Positions 51,570-60,793 of a stretch of 64,000 bases of DNA are shown here, one piece after another. The stretch is from Carnobacterium_B sp040274945. Its GTDB lineage: Bacteria > Bacillota > Bacilli > Lactobacillales > Carnobacteriaceae. The stretch is from NCBI RefSeq assembly GCF_040274945.1, contig NZ_JBEMAR010000006.1, forward strand, positions 143,416 through 207,415. Direction: 5' to 3'. The first letter of the stretch is position 1. Each line of letters begins with the position of its first letter. Below the pieces are notes generated by a model. That model saw only the letters and a program-made list of their open reading frames with translations, ran no database searches and was not told where the DNA came from. Position numbers and translations under genes: made by a program.

Positions 51570-52625
51570 ATGGGGAAAATTAAAGTGGTTGGACTTGGTC
51601 CGGGAGACATTGAACAGCTTCCTTTTGGGGTGTATCAACTGCTGAAGAAAGAACAGCCGTTGTATTTACGAACTAAGTTACATCCAGTAGTGAAAGATCT
51701 AGAGCAAGAAGGGCTGATTTTTCAATCATTTGATGCAATTTATGAAGGAAATGATCAATTTGAGGATGTTTATAAGACCATTGTCAAAGAATTGCTAATA
51801 GCAGCTCAAAAAGAAGATATTATTTATGCTGTTCCAGGACATCCAATGGTAGCTGAAAAGTCTGTTCAATTGTTACTGGAAAATAAATCTGGTATTTCAA
51901 TTGAAATCAAAGGCGGGAAAAGTTTCTTAGACGATCTTTTTCAAGCAGTAAAAATTGATCCAGTGGAAGGATTTCAATTGGTTGATGCGTTGAGTTTAAA
52001 TCAAGATCATTTGGAAGTCAGTCAGCATATTATTGTCATGCAAGTTTTCAATGAATATATTGCAAGTGAGGTAAAATTAACTTTAATGGAGAAATACCCT
52101 GATGAACATTTAGTAGCTTTAGTTCATGAAGCAGGGGGCAAGAATGAAAAAATAGAATGGTTGCCCTTATTTGAACTGGATCGCATGGAAGGTGTTCATA
52201 ATTTAACATCGTTATACGTTCCTCCATTAGCAGTAGATGAACGAACAAAATCATTTCAGACCGTCCAATATTATATGGATGCTATTACAGGAGAAAATGG
52301 CGATGCATGGATAAAAGAACAAAACCATGAGACTTTAGTCGCTTATATGGAAGAAGAAGTACTGGAATTTAAAGCAGCAGTTGAAAATGATGATATTGAT
52401 AATATGGTGGAAGAGTTAGGCGATGTCTTGATGCAAGTACTCTACCACACAAACTTTGGCGAGCAGACAGGATACTTTTCATTTGAAGAAGTGATTGAAA
52501 CTTTAAATAAGAAGCTTCGTCGCCGTCACCCACACGTTTTTGATGGCGTTAAAGCAGAAACACCAGAAGAAGTCGACGCAATTTGGCAAAAAATAAAAGC
52601 AGAAGAAAAGGGGAACAATAAATGA
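51570..52625 (+). CDS. yabN: YabN-like tetrapyrrole methylase-MazG fusion
   Basis: 351 residues. Residues about 1-225 resemble an SAM-dependent tetrapyrrole methylase fold ('KIKVVGLGPGDIEQLPFGVYQLL', 'IIYAVPGHPMVAEKSVQLLL'). About 250-350 is a MazG domain with 'ETLVAYMEEEVLEFKAAVE', 'DNMVEELGDVLMQVLYHTN' (metal-binding Glu/Asp) and 'RRRHPHVFDGVKAETPEEVDAIW'. The MazG part is a nucleotide pyrophosphohydrolase type. B. subtilis YabN is, as I recall, longer, with a second MazG stretch, so this is a shorter form. It overlaps rqcP by 4 bases (ATGA). Confidence 0.92.
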   Translation: MGKIKVVGLGPGDIEQLPFGVYQLLKKEQPLYLRTKLHPVVKDLEQEGLIFQSFDAIYEGNDQFEDVYKTIVKELLIAAQKEDIIYAVPGHPMVAEKSVQLLLENKSGISIEIKGGKSFLDDLFQAVKIDPVEGFQLVDALSLNQDHLEVSQHIIVMQVFNEYIASEVKLTLMEKYPDEHLVALVHEAGGKNEKIEWLPLFELDRMEGVHNLTSLYVPPLAVDERTKSFQTVQYYMDAITGENGDAWIKEQNHETLVAYMEEEVLEFKAAVENDDIDNMVEELGDVLMQVLYHTNFGEQTGYFSFEEVIETLNKKLRRRHPHVFDGVKAETPEEVDAIWQKIKAEEKGNNK

Positions 52626-52891
52626 GATTAGATAAATTTTTGAAAGTATCTCGAATTATTAAACGCCGTACGATTGCAAAAGAAGTAGCAGATAAAGGCC
52701 GTATTCAAATTAATGGCATGCCAGCAAAATCTTCTTCAGATGTAAAAGTAGGAGACGAATTAACAATCGCATTTGGAAATAAAACGTTAGTCGTTAAAAT
52801 TGATAAAATTGTTGAGACAACTAAAAAAGATGAATCAAAAGAAATGTTTAGCATTGTTAGCGAAACGTATAGAGAAGAACCGACTAACTAA
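52622..52891 (+). CDS. rqcP: S4-domain protein RqcP (YabO)
   Basis: 89 residues. S4 RNA-binding domain from the N-terminus: 'RLDKFLKVSRIIKRRTIAKEVADKGRIQIN' style, then 'VKVGDELTIAFGNKTLVVKI'. RqcP helps RqcH add alanine tails on obstructed 50S subunits in bacterial ribosome quality control. Its position after yabN and before divIC is the B. subtilis arrangement. ATG overlaps the yabN stop. Confidence 0.94.
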   Translation: MRLDKFLKVSRIIKRRTIAKEVADKGRIQINGMPAKSSSDVKVGDELTIAFGNKTLVVKIDKIVETTKKDESKEMFSIVSETYREEPTN

Positions 52892-53036
52892 GTCTACGAA
52901 AATGGTTTAATCGACTTCCCTTTTAGATGGTATAGCTAAAAAAATAGTTAGTGTATTTTAGCTGATAGATAGACAAAGTAACTGCTTTCTTGCTATAATC
53001 ATTTCATAAAGTGAGAATAGAAGGTGAATCGTTTTT

Positions 53037-53450
53037 ATGAAGAAAGAAAACCAAACAAATGTGGCTAAATTAACTAATGAATACACACATAACAAAACAC
53101 TTCAAGCTCTTCGAGAACGCAAACACAAACGTCACATGCGCAGAAGAATCGTTGGTATTCTTGCTGTTAGCTGTTTCTTTGTTTCAGGATTTGCCATCAA
53201 TATATGGACAAATACTCAAACAATCTCTCAAATGGAGCAAGAAAAAAAAGAAGCTCAAAACGAACTACAGCTAGTTGAAAAAGAACAAGAAAATTTAAAT
53301 AATCAAATTAAAAAGTTAGAAAATGAAGATTATGTTGCTAAAGTAGCCCGCAGTCAGTATTATTTATCTGAAGAGAATGAAATTATTTTTAGTTTACCTG
53401 AAGACAATGCAGCTAATGAAATTGAAAAAACACCGAATCCTGAAGAATAA
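53037..53450 (+). CDS. divIC: septum formation initiator DivIC (FtsB-like)
   Basis: 137 residues: basic cytoplasmic N-terminus ('RERKHKRHMRRR'), one membrane helix (about 38-56), then an extracytoplasmic coiled coil ('QMEQEKKEAQNELQLVEKEQENLNNQIKKL' style heptads) and the conserved 'LENEDYVAKVARSQYYLSEENEIIFSLP'. DivIC pairs with FtsL and DivIB/FtsQ in the divisome. Size and layout are typical. Ribosome site GAAGGTG. Confidence 0.94.
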   Translation: MKKENQTNVAKLTNEYTHNKTLQALRERKHKRHMRRRIVGILAVSCFFVSGFAINIWTNTQTISQMEQEKKEAQNELQLVEKEQENLNNQIKKLENEDYVAKVARSQYYLSEENEIIFSLPEDNAANEIEKTPNPEE

Positions 53451-53575
53451 CCAAATTAATAAATGGGAATCGTTTAGTAGAGTGATTTTAAGTTTAATAA
53501 TTTAAATAATCGTTTTATGTCACAAGATAACATGGTATAATAACCGTACAAGTTTTAAGGAGGAAGCAATTTTAT

Positions 53576-54070
53576 ATGTCGATTGAAGTTGGAGAAAAAG
53601 TTACAGGTACTGTTTCAGGAATTACGAATTTTGGTGCGTTCATCGATTTAGGTGATAGAAAAACAGGGTTAGTTCACATTAGTGAAGTTTCAGATAGCTT
53701 TATTAAGGATATCAAAGACGTGTTGAAAGTAGGAGAACAAGTTACTGTCAAAGTAATGTCCATTGGAGATGACGGTAAGATTGGCCTTTCTATTAGACGT
53801 GCTGTAGATAAACCGGCTGAAACAGCTGCTCCATCTCGCGAAAGAACTAGCAGTAGCAGCAGTTACCAAGGGCGTCGCGAAAGCAGTAGCCCAAGTCGCA
53901 GTAGTACTGGTTACCAAAAAACAGACCGAGGATCAAGAAATGCTGGTCCGAAGAAAGAAGATTTTGATTCATTGATGAGTTCATTTTTAAAAGACAGTGA
54001 TGATCGCTTAACTTCTCTTAAACGTAACACAGAAGGCAAACGCGGCGGACGCGGCGGGCGTCGTAACTAA
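53576..54070 (+). CDS. yabR: S1 RNA-binding domain protein YabR
   Basis: 164 residues. One S1 domain (about 1-75: 'IEVGEKVTGTVSGITNFGAFIDLG', 'KTGLVHISEVSDSFIKDIKDVLKVGEQVTVKVMSI'), then a low-complexity Ser/Arg tail and a final 'GKRGGRGGRRN'. YabR-type proteins associate with ribosomes or RNA; the exact role is not settled. Ribosome site AAGGAGGAAG. Conserved between divIC and tilS. Ends at the hairpin 54083-54108. Confidence 0.92.
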   Translation: MSIEVGEKVTGTVSGITNFGAFIDLGDRKTGLVHISEVSDSFIKDIKDVLKVGEQVTVKVMSIGDDGKIGLSIRRAVDKPAETAAPSRERTSSSSSYQGRRESSSPSRSSTGYQKTDRGSRNAGPKKEDFDSLMSSFLKDSDDRLTSLKRNTEGKRGGRGGRRN

Positions 54071-54082
54071 AAAATAATGCTG

Positions 54083-54108
54083 AAGGATAAGGAAACTTAT
54101 CCTTTTTT
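54083..54108 (+). terminator. hairpin between yabR and tilS
   Basis: AAGGATAAG pairs with CTTATCCTT around a GAAA tetraloop, followed by T6. Confidence 0.85.
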
Positions 54109-54183
54109 ATGTTGTACTCAAGAGAGTTGAGTCTGTCTAGTAACAACGAGAATGACCAGATTGAACGTAAAGGAGCAGTTAAA

Positions 54184-55590
54184 ATGGATATATATTTTGA
54201 TTTTTTAGAGCGTTGTCAAAACAATCTCTATTGGAAGTCAACGGATCGTTTGCTGCTAGCTGTATCTGGTGGCGTCGATTCTATGGTGTTAGTAGATTTG
54301 GTTCAGAGATTACCAGATGTAATCAGACCTTGGTTTGGAGTTGTCCATGTAAACCACCAATTAAGACAAGCTTCTATAGAAGAAGAAAAATTTCTTTCTC
54401 AGTATTGTGCGACGAATAGAATTCCATTTTTTTTTAAAAGATGGCCGGAAGACAAACATCCGATTGAAGGAGTAGAAGTAGCAGCTAGAGAGTTTAGATA
54501 TGCTTTTTTTCATGAGGTATTGAAAGAACAGCAAGCCACACATCTGCTTACTGGGCATCATGGGGATGATCAAATGGAAACTATTTTAATGAGGTTGGTT
54601 CGTGGTGGTCAATTAGAAAGCATTGCAGGAATAAAAAAGCACCGAACCTTTTACGGGAAACAACTGACTCGACCCTTGTTAGATTATAATAAAAAAATAC
54701 TCTACCAGTATAGTCAAGAACGGCCATTATCTTTTTATGAAGATGAGTCAAATAATAGCTTGGAATATACAAGAAATCGTTACAGACATGAAATCATTCC
54801 ATTGCTAAAAAAGGAAAACACACAAGTATTGACTCATTTTGCGGATTTTTCATCTGATTTGCAAGATGTGATCACACTAGCTAAAAAGGAAATTGAAAAC
54901 CAAGCATCAACTGTCTGCTTTCAAAAAGGGCCCTTTTGTTGGGAACTTGATGTACCCTTATTTTTAACCTTTGAGCCTGCAATGAAACGCCAAGTGATAC
55001 AAATTTTATTTAATAGAATATTTCATAAAGAGGTTAGTGAAGTTGGCAGAAAGCATCAAGTGCAGATAATTGAGTTAATCGAAAAGGATAAGCCAAATAG
55101 TCAATTGAGTTTACCTGGAAATTGGATCGGTCAAAAATCGTATCATAAGTTTTATTTTTTAAAAGAAAATGAACAAGAAGTTATTACTAAAAAAATACAA
55201 GGTACTTATCCATTGAATCTAGGAGAGTGGCTATCTCTACCCAATGGTGCAAGAATAGGGCTTTTTGAAGCTACGAAAGAATCAATAGATACAGCAGATT
55301 ACAGACAAAAAGTTATCTGGTTAAATCCAGAAAGTATTCAGTTGCCGTTACAGGTTAGGAATCGAAATCCGGGAGACCGCATGACGTTAAAAGGATTAGC
55401 GACTGGGAGTAAAAAAATTAAGGATTTGTTTATTGATCAAAAAATCCCGCGAAATAAACGAGAAGAAGCCATTTTAGTAACAGATAGCAAGGAAGAAATT
55501 ATTTGGTTAGTAGAATATAAGGAATCAAGATTGTCTATTGAGCCAGAAACTGATAAAATACATTACATACTCATTTATGAAAATAAATAA
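54184..55590 (+). CDS. tilS: tRNA(Ile) lysidine synthetase
   Basis: 468 residues from the ATG at 54184 (AAAGGAGCAGTTAAA upstream); the in-frame ATG at 54109 directly follows the terminator T run and lacks a site. N-type ATP-pyrophosphatase: PP-loop 'LLAVSGGVDSMVLVDLV' (about 22-38), 'VVHVNHQLR', 'LLTGHHGDDQMETILMRLVRG', 'RPLLDYNKKILYQY'. C-terminal domain 'VRNRNPGDRMTLKGLATGSKKIKDLFIDQKIPRNKR' style. It converts C34 of the AUA-reading tRNA to lysidine, an essential reaction. Confidence 0.97.
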   Translation: MDIYFDFLERCQNNLYWKSTDRLLLAVSGGVDSMVLVDLVQRLPDVIRPWFGVVHVNHQLRQASIEEEKFLSQYCATNRIPFFFKRWPEDKHPIEGVEVAAREFRYAFFHEVLKEQQATHLLTGHHGDDQMETILMRLVRGGQLESIAGIKKHRTFYGKQLTRPLLDYNKKILYQYSQERPLSFYEDESNNSLEYTRNRYRHEIIPLLKKENTQVLTHFADFSSDLQDVITLAKKEIENQASTVCFQKGPFCWELDVPLFLTFEPAMKRQVIQILFNRIFHKEVSEVGRKHQVQIIELIEKDKPNSQLSLPGNWIGQKSYHKFYFLKENEQEVITKKIQGTYPLNLGEWLSLPNGARIGLFEATKESIDTADYRQKVIWLNPESIQLPLQVRNRNPGDRMTLKGLATGSKKIKDLFIDQKIPRNKREEAILVTDSKEEIIWLVEYKESRLSIEPETDKIHYILIYENK

Positions 55591-55622
55591 GAGTAGACGT
55601 GATGAAAAGGAGAACTTAAACA

Positions 55623-56165
55623 ATGAAAAATGATATTGAACGCGTGCTTTTTTCGCAGGATGAATTAGCTGAAAAGACAAGAGAACTAGGTAAGCAATTG
55701 ACAGGAGACTACCAAGATAAGAACCCATTAGTAGTCGGCATCCTAAAGGGAGCTATGCCTTTTCTATCTGATCTTGTAAAAGAAATGGATATTTATTTAG
55801 AAATGGATTTTATGGATGTTTCAAGTTACGGGAATGGGACAGTTTCATCAGGTGAAGTGAAAATCGTGAAAGACCTAAATACAACTGTTGAAGGTCGCGA
55901 TCTGTTGTTAGTAGAAGACATTATTGATAGCGGACGTACGCTGAACTACCTGATAGATATGTTTAAATACCGTAAAGCTCGATCAGTAAAAATCGTCACA
56001 TTATTAGATAAACCAGAAGGTCGCGTTGTAGATATTAAGGCGGATTATGTTGGATTCTTAGTTCCAAATGAGTTTGTGGTTGGTTATGGATTGGATTATG
56101 CTGAAAGATATCGGAACTTACCGTATATCGGAGTTTTAAAACCTGAAATTTATGAAGAGAAATAA
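55623..56165 (+). CDS. hpt: hypoxanthine-guanine phosphoribosyltransferase
   Basis: 180 residues. 'LVVGILKGAMPFLSDLVKEMDIYLEMDFMDVSSYGNGT' style block, PRPP loop 'LLLVEDIIDSGRTLNYLI', 'VKIVTLLDKPEGRVVDIKADYVGFLVPNEFVVGYGLDYAERYRNLPYIG' style C-terminus. It salvages hypoxanthine and guanine with PRPP. In B. subtilis it sits between tilS and ftsH, as here. Ribosome site AAAAGGAGAAC. Confidence 0.97.
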   Translation: MKNDIERVLFSQDELAEKTRELGKQLTGDYQDKNPLVVGILKGAMPFLSDLVKEMDIYLEMDFMDVSSYGNGTVSSGEVKIVKDLNTTVEGRDLLLVEDIIDSGRTLNYLIDMFKYRKARSVKIVTLLDKPEGRVVDIKADYVGFLVPNEFVVGYGLDYAERYRNLPYIGVLKPEIYEEK

Positions 56166-56269
56166 ATGGTCAATGTTGGTCAAATATGTTACAATTAATA
56201 AAATTAAGAATCATTTACAATAAAATACAGAATTGAACTTAAAAAGTTTGTTTGTAGAAGGAGGGCACA

Positions 56270-58435
56270 ATGAAAAAAGGACTCTTTAAAAATGGGTTCT
56301 TCTATGCGATCGTTTTCTTAGTCATAATAGGAATTGTAACTTGGGCAACCGGTGGAAACTCAGGACAGAATAGTACAACCCTTTCAGCTAGCGAATTCGT
56401 TACGCAATTAGAAGAGAATAAAATAAAATCATTTACGATTCAGCCTAACGCTGGAGTGTACCAAGTTACTGGTGAATACCGAGAAGAACAACCTGCAGAG
56501 GAAAGTTCTAGTCAAGGTGTTGATATTTTTGGAACAACAGAAACAGCAAATAAAACATTTACAACAGCTATTTTGCAAAATGACTCCTCTGTACAAGAGA
56601 TTACAGCATTAGCAGATGAACAGAATATTGAATATACACCGCAACAAGAAGAAACAACCGGTATATGGGTTACATTACTGATTTCAGTATTACCTTTAGT
56701 TATTTTTGTTTTCTTTATCTACATGATGATGGGACAAAGTGGTCAAGGTGGAGGCGGTCAAGGCGGACGTGGCGTGATGAACTTCGGTAAATCAAAAGCT
56801 AAAGAAGCAGACAGCAAAGCTAGTAAAGTTCGTTTCTCTGATGTAGCAGGAGCAGACGAAGAAAAAGAAGAACTTGTAGAAGTAGTGGAGTTCTTGAAAG
56901 ATCCTAGACGTTTTGCCGCTTTAGGAGCTCGTATTCCAGCAGGTGTCTTGTTAGAAGGACCTCCAGGAACGGGTAAAACGTTACTTGCGAAAGCTGTTGC
57001 CGGAGAAGCAGGAGTACCATTCTTCTCAATTTCAGGTTCAGAATTCGTTGAAATGTTTGTTGGGGTAGGGGCAAGTCGTGTACGTGACTTGTTTGAAAAT
57101 GCTAAAAAAGCAGCGCCAGCAATTATCTTTATTGATGAGATCGATGCAGTTGGTCGTCAACGTGGAGCCGGAATGGGTGGCGGACATGACGAACGTGAGC
57201 AAACATTAAATCAATTGTTAGTTGAAATGGATGGTTTTGCAGGAAATGAAGGAGTTATCGTCATTGCTGCTACAAACCGTTCCGACGTCTTAGATCCAGC
57301 GTTATTACGTCCAGGTCGTTTTGACCGTCAAATTTTAGTGGGTCGTCCTGATGTTAAGGGTCGTGAAGCTATCTTGAAAGTACATGCTAAAAACAAACCT
57401 TTAGCTCCTGATGTTGACTTAGCAGTTGTAGCAAGACAAACTCCAGGATTCTCTGGAGCCGATTTAGAAAACTTGTTAAATGAGTCAGCTCTAGTAGCAG
57501 CTCGTCGGAATAAAAAAGAAATTGATGCACTTGATCTTGATGAAGCTCAAGACCGCGTTATTGCTGGTCCAGCTAAAAAAGATCGTGTCATAAGCAAAAC
57601 AGAACGTGCAATGGTTGCTTATCATGAATCTGGACATACAATTGTCGGAATGGTTCTAAATGATGCACGTGTCGTTCATAAAGTTACGATTGTACCTCGT
57701 GGGAAAGCTGGCGGATACGCAATCATGCTTCCTAAAGAAGATCGCTTCTTAATGACTAAAAAAGAAATGTTTGAACAAATCGTTGGTTTGTTAGGTGGAC
57801 GTGTAGCTGAAGAGATGGTATTTAATTCTCAATCATCTGGAGCAAGCAATGACTTCCAACAAGCAACTCAATTAGCTCGTAGCATGGTTACCGAATATGG
57901 TATGAGTGAAAAATTAGGTCCTGTTCAATACGAAGGAAATCACCAAGTATTTGTAGGACGCGATTATGGACAAACTAAAGCTTATTCTGAACAAATTGCT
58001 TATGAAATTGATCAAGAAGTTCGTCGTATTATTGTTGAAGCTCATACTGAAGCTCGTAGAATCTTGGAACAATACAAAGCAGAGCACAAATTAATTGCTG
58101 AAAAACTTCTTGAGATTGAAACATTAGATGAACGTACGATTAAGAGCTTGTTTGAAACAGGCGAAATGCCTCCAGCTACTAATGGTTCGAAAGAAGAATT
58201 TCCACATGAAGCAGAAGGTGCTTCTTTCGAAGAGGTAAAAAAAGCTCGTGAAGCTAAAGAAGCTGCTCGTTTGAAAAAAGAGTTAGAAGAGGAAGAAGAA
58301 GCTAGACGTTCTGTTCAAGGCGATGACAAAGACATCGTTGAAGAAGTTAAAAAAGAACTAGGCACAGATGATGATCTTGATTTTGATAAAGATTCAGAAG
58401 ACAAATCAGAAGATGATTCTTCAAAACGTTCGTAA
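56270..58435 (+). CDS. ftsH: ATP-dependent membrane zinc metalloprotease FtsH
   Basis: 721 residues. Two membrane helices (about 9-27 and 126-148) frame an extracytoplasmic domain with a Ser/Glu-rich insertion; a Gly-rich linker 'GQGGGGQGGRG' follows. AAA module: 'FSDVAGADEEKEEL', Walker A 'GPPGTGKTLLAKAVAGEAG', Walker B 'AIIFIDEIDAVGRQRG', SRH 'AATNRSDVLDPALLRPGRFDR'. Zinc site 'YHESGHTIVG' (HExxH). The C-terminal tail is long and acidic. It degrades misassembled membrane and regulatory proteins. Confidence 0.98.
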   Translation: MKKGLFKNGFFYAIVFLVIIGIVTWATGGNSGQNSTTLSASEFVTQLEENKIKSFTIQPNAGVYQVTGEYREEQPAEESSSQGVDIFGTTETANKTFTTAILQNDSSVQEITALADEQNIEYTPQQEETTGIWVTLLISVLPLVIFVFFIYMMMGQSGQGGGGQGGRGVMNFGKSKAKEADSKASKVRFSDVAGADEEKEELVEVVEFLKDPRRFAALGARIPAGVLLEGPPGTGKTLLAKAVAGEAGVPFFSISGSEFVEMFVGVGASRVRDLFENAKKAAPAIIFIDEIDAVGRQRGAGMGGGHDEREQTLNQLLVEMDGFAGNEGVIVIAATNRSDVLDPALLRPGRFDRQILVGRPDVKGREAILKVHAKNKPLAPDVDLAVVARQTPGFSGADLENLLNESALVAARRNKKEIDALDLDEAQDRVIAGPAKKDRVISKTERAMVAYHESGHTIVGMVLNDARVVHKVTIVPRGKAGGYAIMLPKEDRFLMTKKEMFEQIVGLLGGRVAEEMVFNSQSSGASNDFQQATQLARSMVTEYGMSEKLGPVQYEGNHQVFVGRDYGQTKAYSEQIAYEIDQEVRRIIVEAHTEARRILEQYKAEHKLIAEKLLEIETLDERTIKSLFETGEMPPATNGSKEEFPHEAEGASFEEVKKAREAKEAARLKKELEEEEEARRSVQGDDKDIVEEVKKELGTDDDLDFDKDSEDKSEDDSSKRS

Positions 58436-58452
58436 TCTAACAAACGAAAATT

Positions 58453-58488
58453 AAAAGAGGGATGCGACCATGTTGCGTCCCTCTTTTG
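58453..58488 (+). terminator. terminator of ftsH
   Basis: AAAAGAGGGATGCGA pairs with TTGCGTCCCTCTTTT (one G-T pair) around CCATG. Confidence 0.88.
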
Positions 58489-58530
58489 TACTGGATTTTC
58501 ACTTACTAAAACACAAAAGGGGATAAAAAA

Positions 58531-59412
58531 ATGTCAGATTATTTATTGAAAAGTATCTGTTTTGATGGACAAGTACGCGTGTATACAATCGATGCAACCG
58601 AAACAGTAAGAGAAGCACAACAGAGACATGATACATGGAGCGCATCATCAGCGGCTTTAGGTCGTACAATGATCGGAGCGTTATTGCTGGGTGCTACTTT
58701 AAAAGGAAAGGAAAAAATCACGGTAAAAGTTGAAGGTGATGGTCCAGCTGGACACATCATAGTAGACAGTAACGGAAAAGGTGAAGTAAAAGGATATATT
58801 GCTAATCCGAAAGTAAGTTTGGAATTGAATGATGCTGGGAAAATTGATGTCCGTGGAGCAGTTGGTACTCAAGGTACTTTGACTGTAACGAAAGATCTCG
58901 GAATGAAAGATACTTTTGCAGGTCAAGTTCCTCTTGTTAGTGGAGAATTAGGAGAAGATTTCACTTACTACATGGCGAATTCTGAACAAACACCTTCAGC
59001 ATTTGGATTAAGTGTTCTTGTAGATACGGATGAATCGATAAAAACAGCTGGCGGATTCATGATTCAAGTTATGCCTGGTGCAACTGAGGAAACCATTATT
59101 AAACTAGAAGAAAGTATTGCATCCATTCCGATGGTATCTCAATTAATGGATAGTGGAGAAAAACCTGAAGAGATTCTGGAACGTTTGGTAGGCGAAGGCA
59201 ATGCTAAAATTTTAGAAAAATCTCCTGTAGCCTTTAAGTGTGACTGTTCAAAAGATCGTTTTGCTAGAGCAATCATTGCTTTAGGTGAAAAAGAGATTGA
59301 TGATATGATCACTGAAGATCAAGGTGCAGAAGCTAGTTGTCATTTCTGTGGCAAACATTACCAATATACTGTTGAAGAATTAGAAGAATTAAAAGAAAGT
59401 TCAAGAAGTTAA
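58531..59412 (+). CDS. hslO: redox-regulated chaperone Hsp33
   Basis: 293 residues. N-terminal Hsp33 domain 'YLLKSICFDGQVRVYTIDATETV', 'KITVKVEGDGPAGHIIVDSNGKGEVKGYI' style, 'DLGMKDTFAGQVPLVSGELGEDFTYYMA'. The C-terminal zinc-redox centre 'FKCDCSKDR' plus 'ASCHFCGKHYQY' retains the four cysteines (CxC and CxxC). Zinc release and disulfide formation activate it as a holdase under oxidative stress. Conserved after ftsH. Ribosome site AAAGGGGAT. Confidence 0.97.
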   Translation: MSDYLLKSICFDGQVRVYTIDATETVREAQQRHDTWSASSAALGRTMIGALLLGATLKGKEKITVKVEGDGPAGHIIVDSNGKGEVKGYIANPKVSLELNDAGKIDVRGAVGTQGTLTVTKDLGMKDTFAGQVPLVSGELGEDFTYYMANSEQTPSAFGLSVLVDTDESIKTAGGFMIQVMPGATEETIIKLEESIASIPMVSQLMDSGEKPEEILERLVGEGNAKILEKSPVAFKCDCSKDRFARAIIALGEKEIDDMITEDQGAEASCHFCGKHYQYTVEELEELKESSRS

Positions 59413-59419
59413 TGCAATT

Positions 59420-59463
59420 AAGCCTCAGACGGTAGAGAACGATCTACTGTCTAGGCTTTTTTT
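59420..59463 (+). terminator. terminator of hslO
   Basis: AAGCCTCAGACGGTAGA pairs with TCTACTGTCTAGGCTT (one mismatch, one G-T), followed by T7. Confidence 0.9.
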
Positions 59464-59471
59464 ATGCACAT

Positions 59472-59500
59472 TTGACAAATAAACCGTTGTGCTTGATATT
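59472..59500 (+). promoter_or_regulatory. cysK promoter
   Basis: TTGACA, 17 bases, GATATT, 60 bases before the ATG. TGTAAGCGATAAAC just after the -10 resembles a cre site but misses the conserved 3' CA. Confidence 0.6.
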
Positions 59501-59559
59501 GTAAGCGATAAACTTTAAACTAAAAGGATAAAGAACTTAATTTTAGGAGGTAACATCAT

Positions 59560-60489
59560 ATGGTAAAAGTAGTTCATTCTGTAACGGATTTAATTGGAGA
59601 AACGCCTATTATTCGTTTAACAAAAGTCGTCCCTGCAGATGCAGCGGAGGTTTATGTAAAACTCGAATCATTTAACGTTGGTGGAAGTGTGAAAGATCGT
59701 ATCGCATTAAATATGATCGAAGTAGCGGAACAAGAAGGTAAATTAAAACCGGGCACTACAATTATAGAACCAACAAGTGGAAACACAGGAGTTGGTTTAG
59801 CAATGATTGCAGCTGCAAAAGGCTACAAAGCTATTTTTGTTATGCCTGATACAATGAGTATAGAACGTAGAAAGTTATTGAAAGCTTATGGAGCAGAACT
59901 TATTCTAACACCAGGAGCAGATGGAATAACAGCATCAATTAACAAAGCAAAAGAACTTGCAGAATCAAAAGGTTATTTTATGCCTATGCAATTTGAAAAT
60001 ATTGCTAATCCTGCCGTACATGCTGCTACTACTGGTCCAGAGATTCTAGAAGCTTTTGGCGGAGTTGCACCAGATGCATTTGTTTCAGCAGTCGGTACTG
60101 GGGGGACATTAACAGGTGTTGGACAAGTCTTGAAACAAGCGGATCCTGCTGTTAAAATCTATGCTTTAGAACCAACTGAATCGCCTGTTCTAAGTGGTGG
60201 AGCTAAAGGACCACATAAAATACAGGGTATCGGTACAGGGTTTGTGCCCAACGTGTTAGATACGGTTATCTATGACGAAGTTTTACAAGTTTCAAGTGAT
60301 GAAGCTTTTGAAATGACACGTCGTTTAGCTGCAGAAGAAGGGTTGTTAGTTGGTATCTCTTCAGGTGCTGCAATTAAAGGAGCAATTGATGTAGCGATAA
60401 AATTAGGTCAAGGTAAAAAAGTTATTACCGTAGCACCAGATAATGGGGAACGTTACCTGTCAATGGCTGTTTTCCCATATGTCGATTAA
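59560..60489 (+). CDS. cysK: cysteine synthase A (O-acetylserine thiol-lyase)
   Basis: 309 residues, fold-type II PLP enzyme: 'LIGETPIIRLTKVVP', PLP-lysine block 'NVGGSVKDRIALNMI', 'PTSGNTGVGLAMIAAAKGYK', 'VGTGGTLTGVGQVLK' (phosphate loop), 'GIGTGFVPNVLD', 'ISSGAAIKGAIDVA'. It makes L-cysteine from O-acetylserine and sulfide. Conserved after hslO as in Bacillus. AGGAGGTAACATCAT is the ribosome site. No T-box or S-box was seen upstream. Confidence 0.96.
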   Translation: MVKVVHSVTDLIGETPIIRLTKVVPADAAEVYVKLESFNVGGSVKDRIALNMIEVAEQEGKLKPGTTIIEPTSGNTGVGLAMIAAAKGYKAIFVMPDTMSIERRKLLKAYGAELILTPGADGITASINKAKELAESKGYFMPMQFENIANPAVHAATTGPEILEAFGGVAPDAFVSAVGTGGTLTGVGQVLKQADPAVKIYALEPTESPVLSGGAKGPHKIQGIGTGFVPNVLDTVIYDEVLQVSSDEAFEMTRRLAAEEGLLVGISSGAAIKGAIDVAIKLGQGKKVITVAPDNGERYLSMAVFPYVD

Positions 60490-60793
60490 GAAAAATAAAG
60501 TAAAAGGTTGAGTCGCTAAAGTCTCAGCCTTTTTTTGTTTCTTCTTTAACTAGTTTATGAAGTATGTTAATATACAACTTATAAAATTCTTATAGGAAGT
60601 CTAAATCATAAGATTAGAAGAACATGAACTGAAAACCACTTAAGTTGGTTGCTAAATAAGAAAGTGAAATCAAAAAAGTTCGGAAATGCATGAGAACATT
60701 TGTAATTTCCTTGCTTTTTTTTCGTTATGTTGGCATTATTAAGAGTGATGATTTGAGTACGAACGAATTTATAACAGAAATGGAGCGGAAATA
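60490..60793. other. intergenic region before lysS
   Basis: Holds the cysK terminator, an imperfect AACCACTTAAGTTGGTT dyad (about 60635) and a GGAAAT...ATTTCC stem before a T8 run (about 60683-60722), possibly an attenuator. No T-box features and no dusB gene. Confidence 0.45.
60502..60537 (+). terminator. terminator of cysK
   Basis: AAAGGTTGAG pairs with CTCAGCCTTT (one G-T), followed by T7. Confidence 0.88.

Noticed and set aside
60635..60655. AACCACTTAAGTTGGTTGCTAA upstream of lysS as a fourth member of the dyad regulon
   Set aside because: The half-sites are 7 bases apart instead of 1, there is no second copy, and no promoter in the conserved position.
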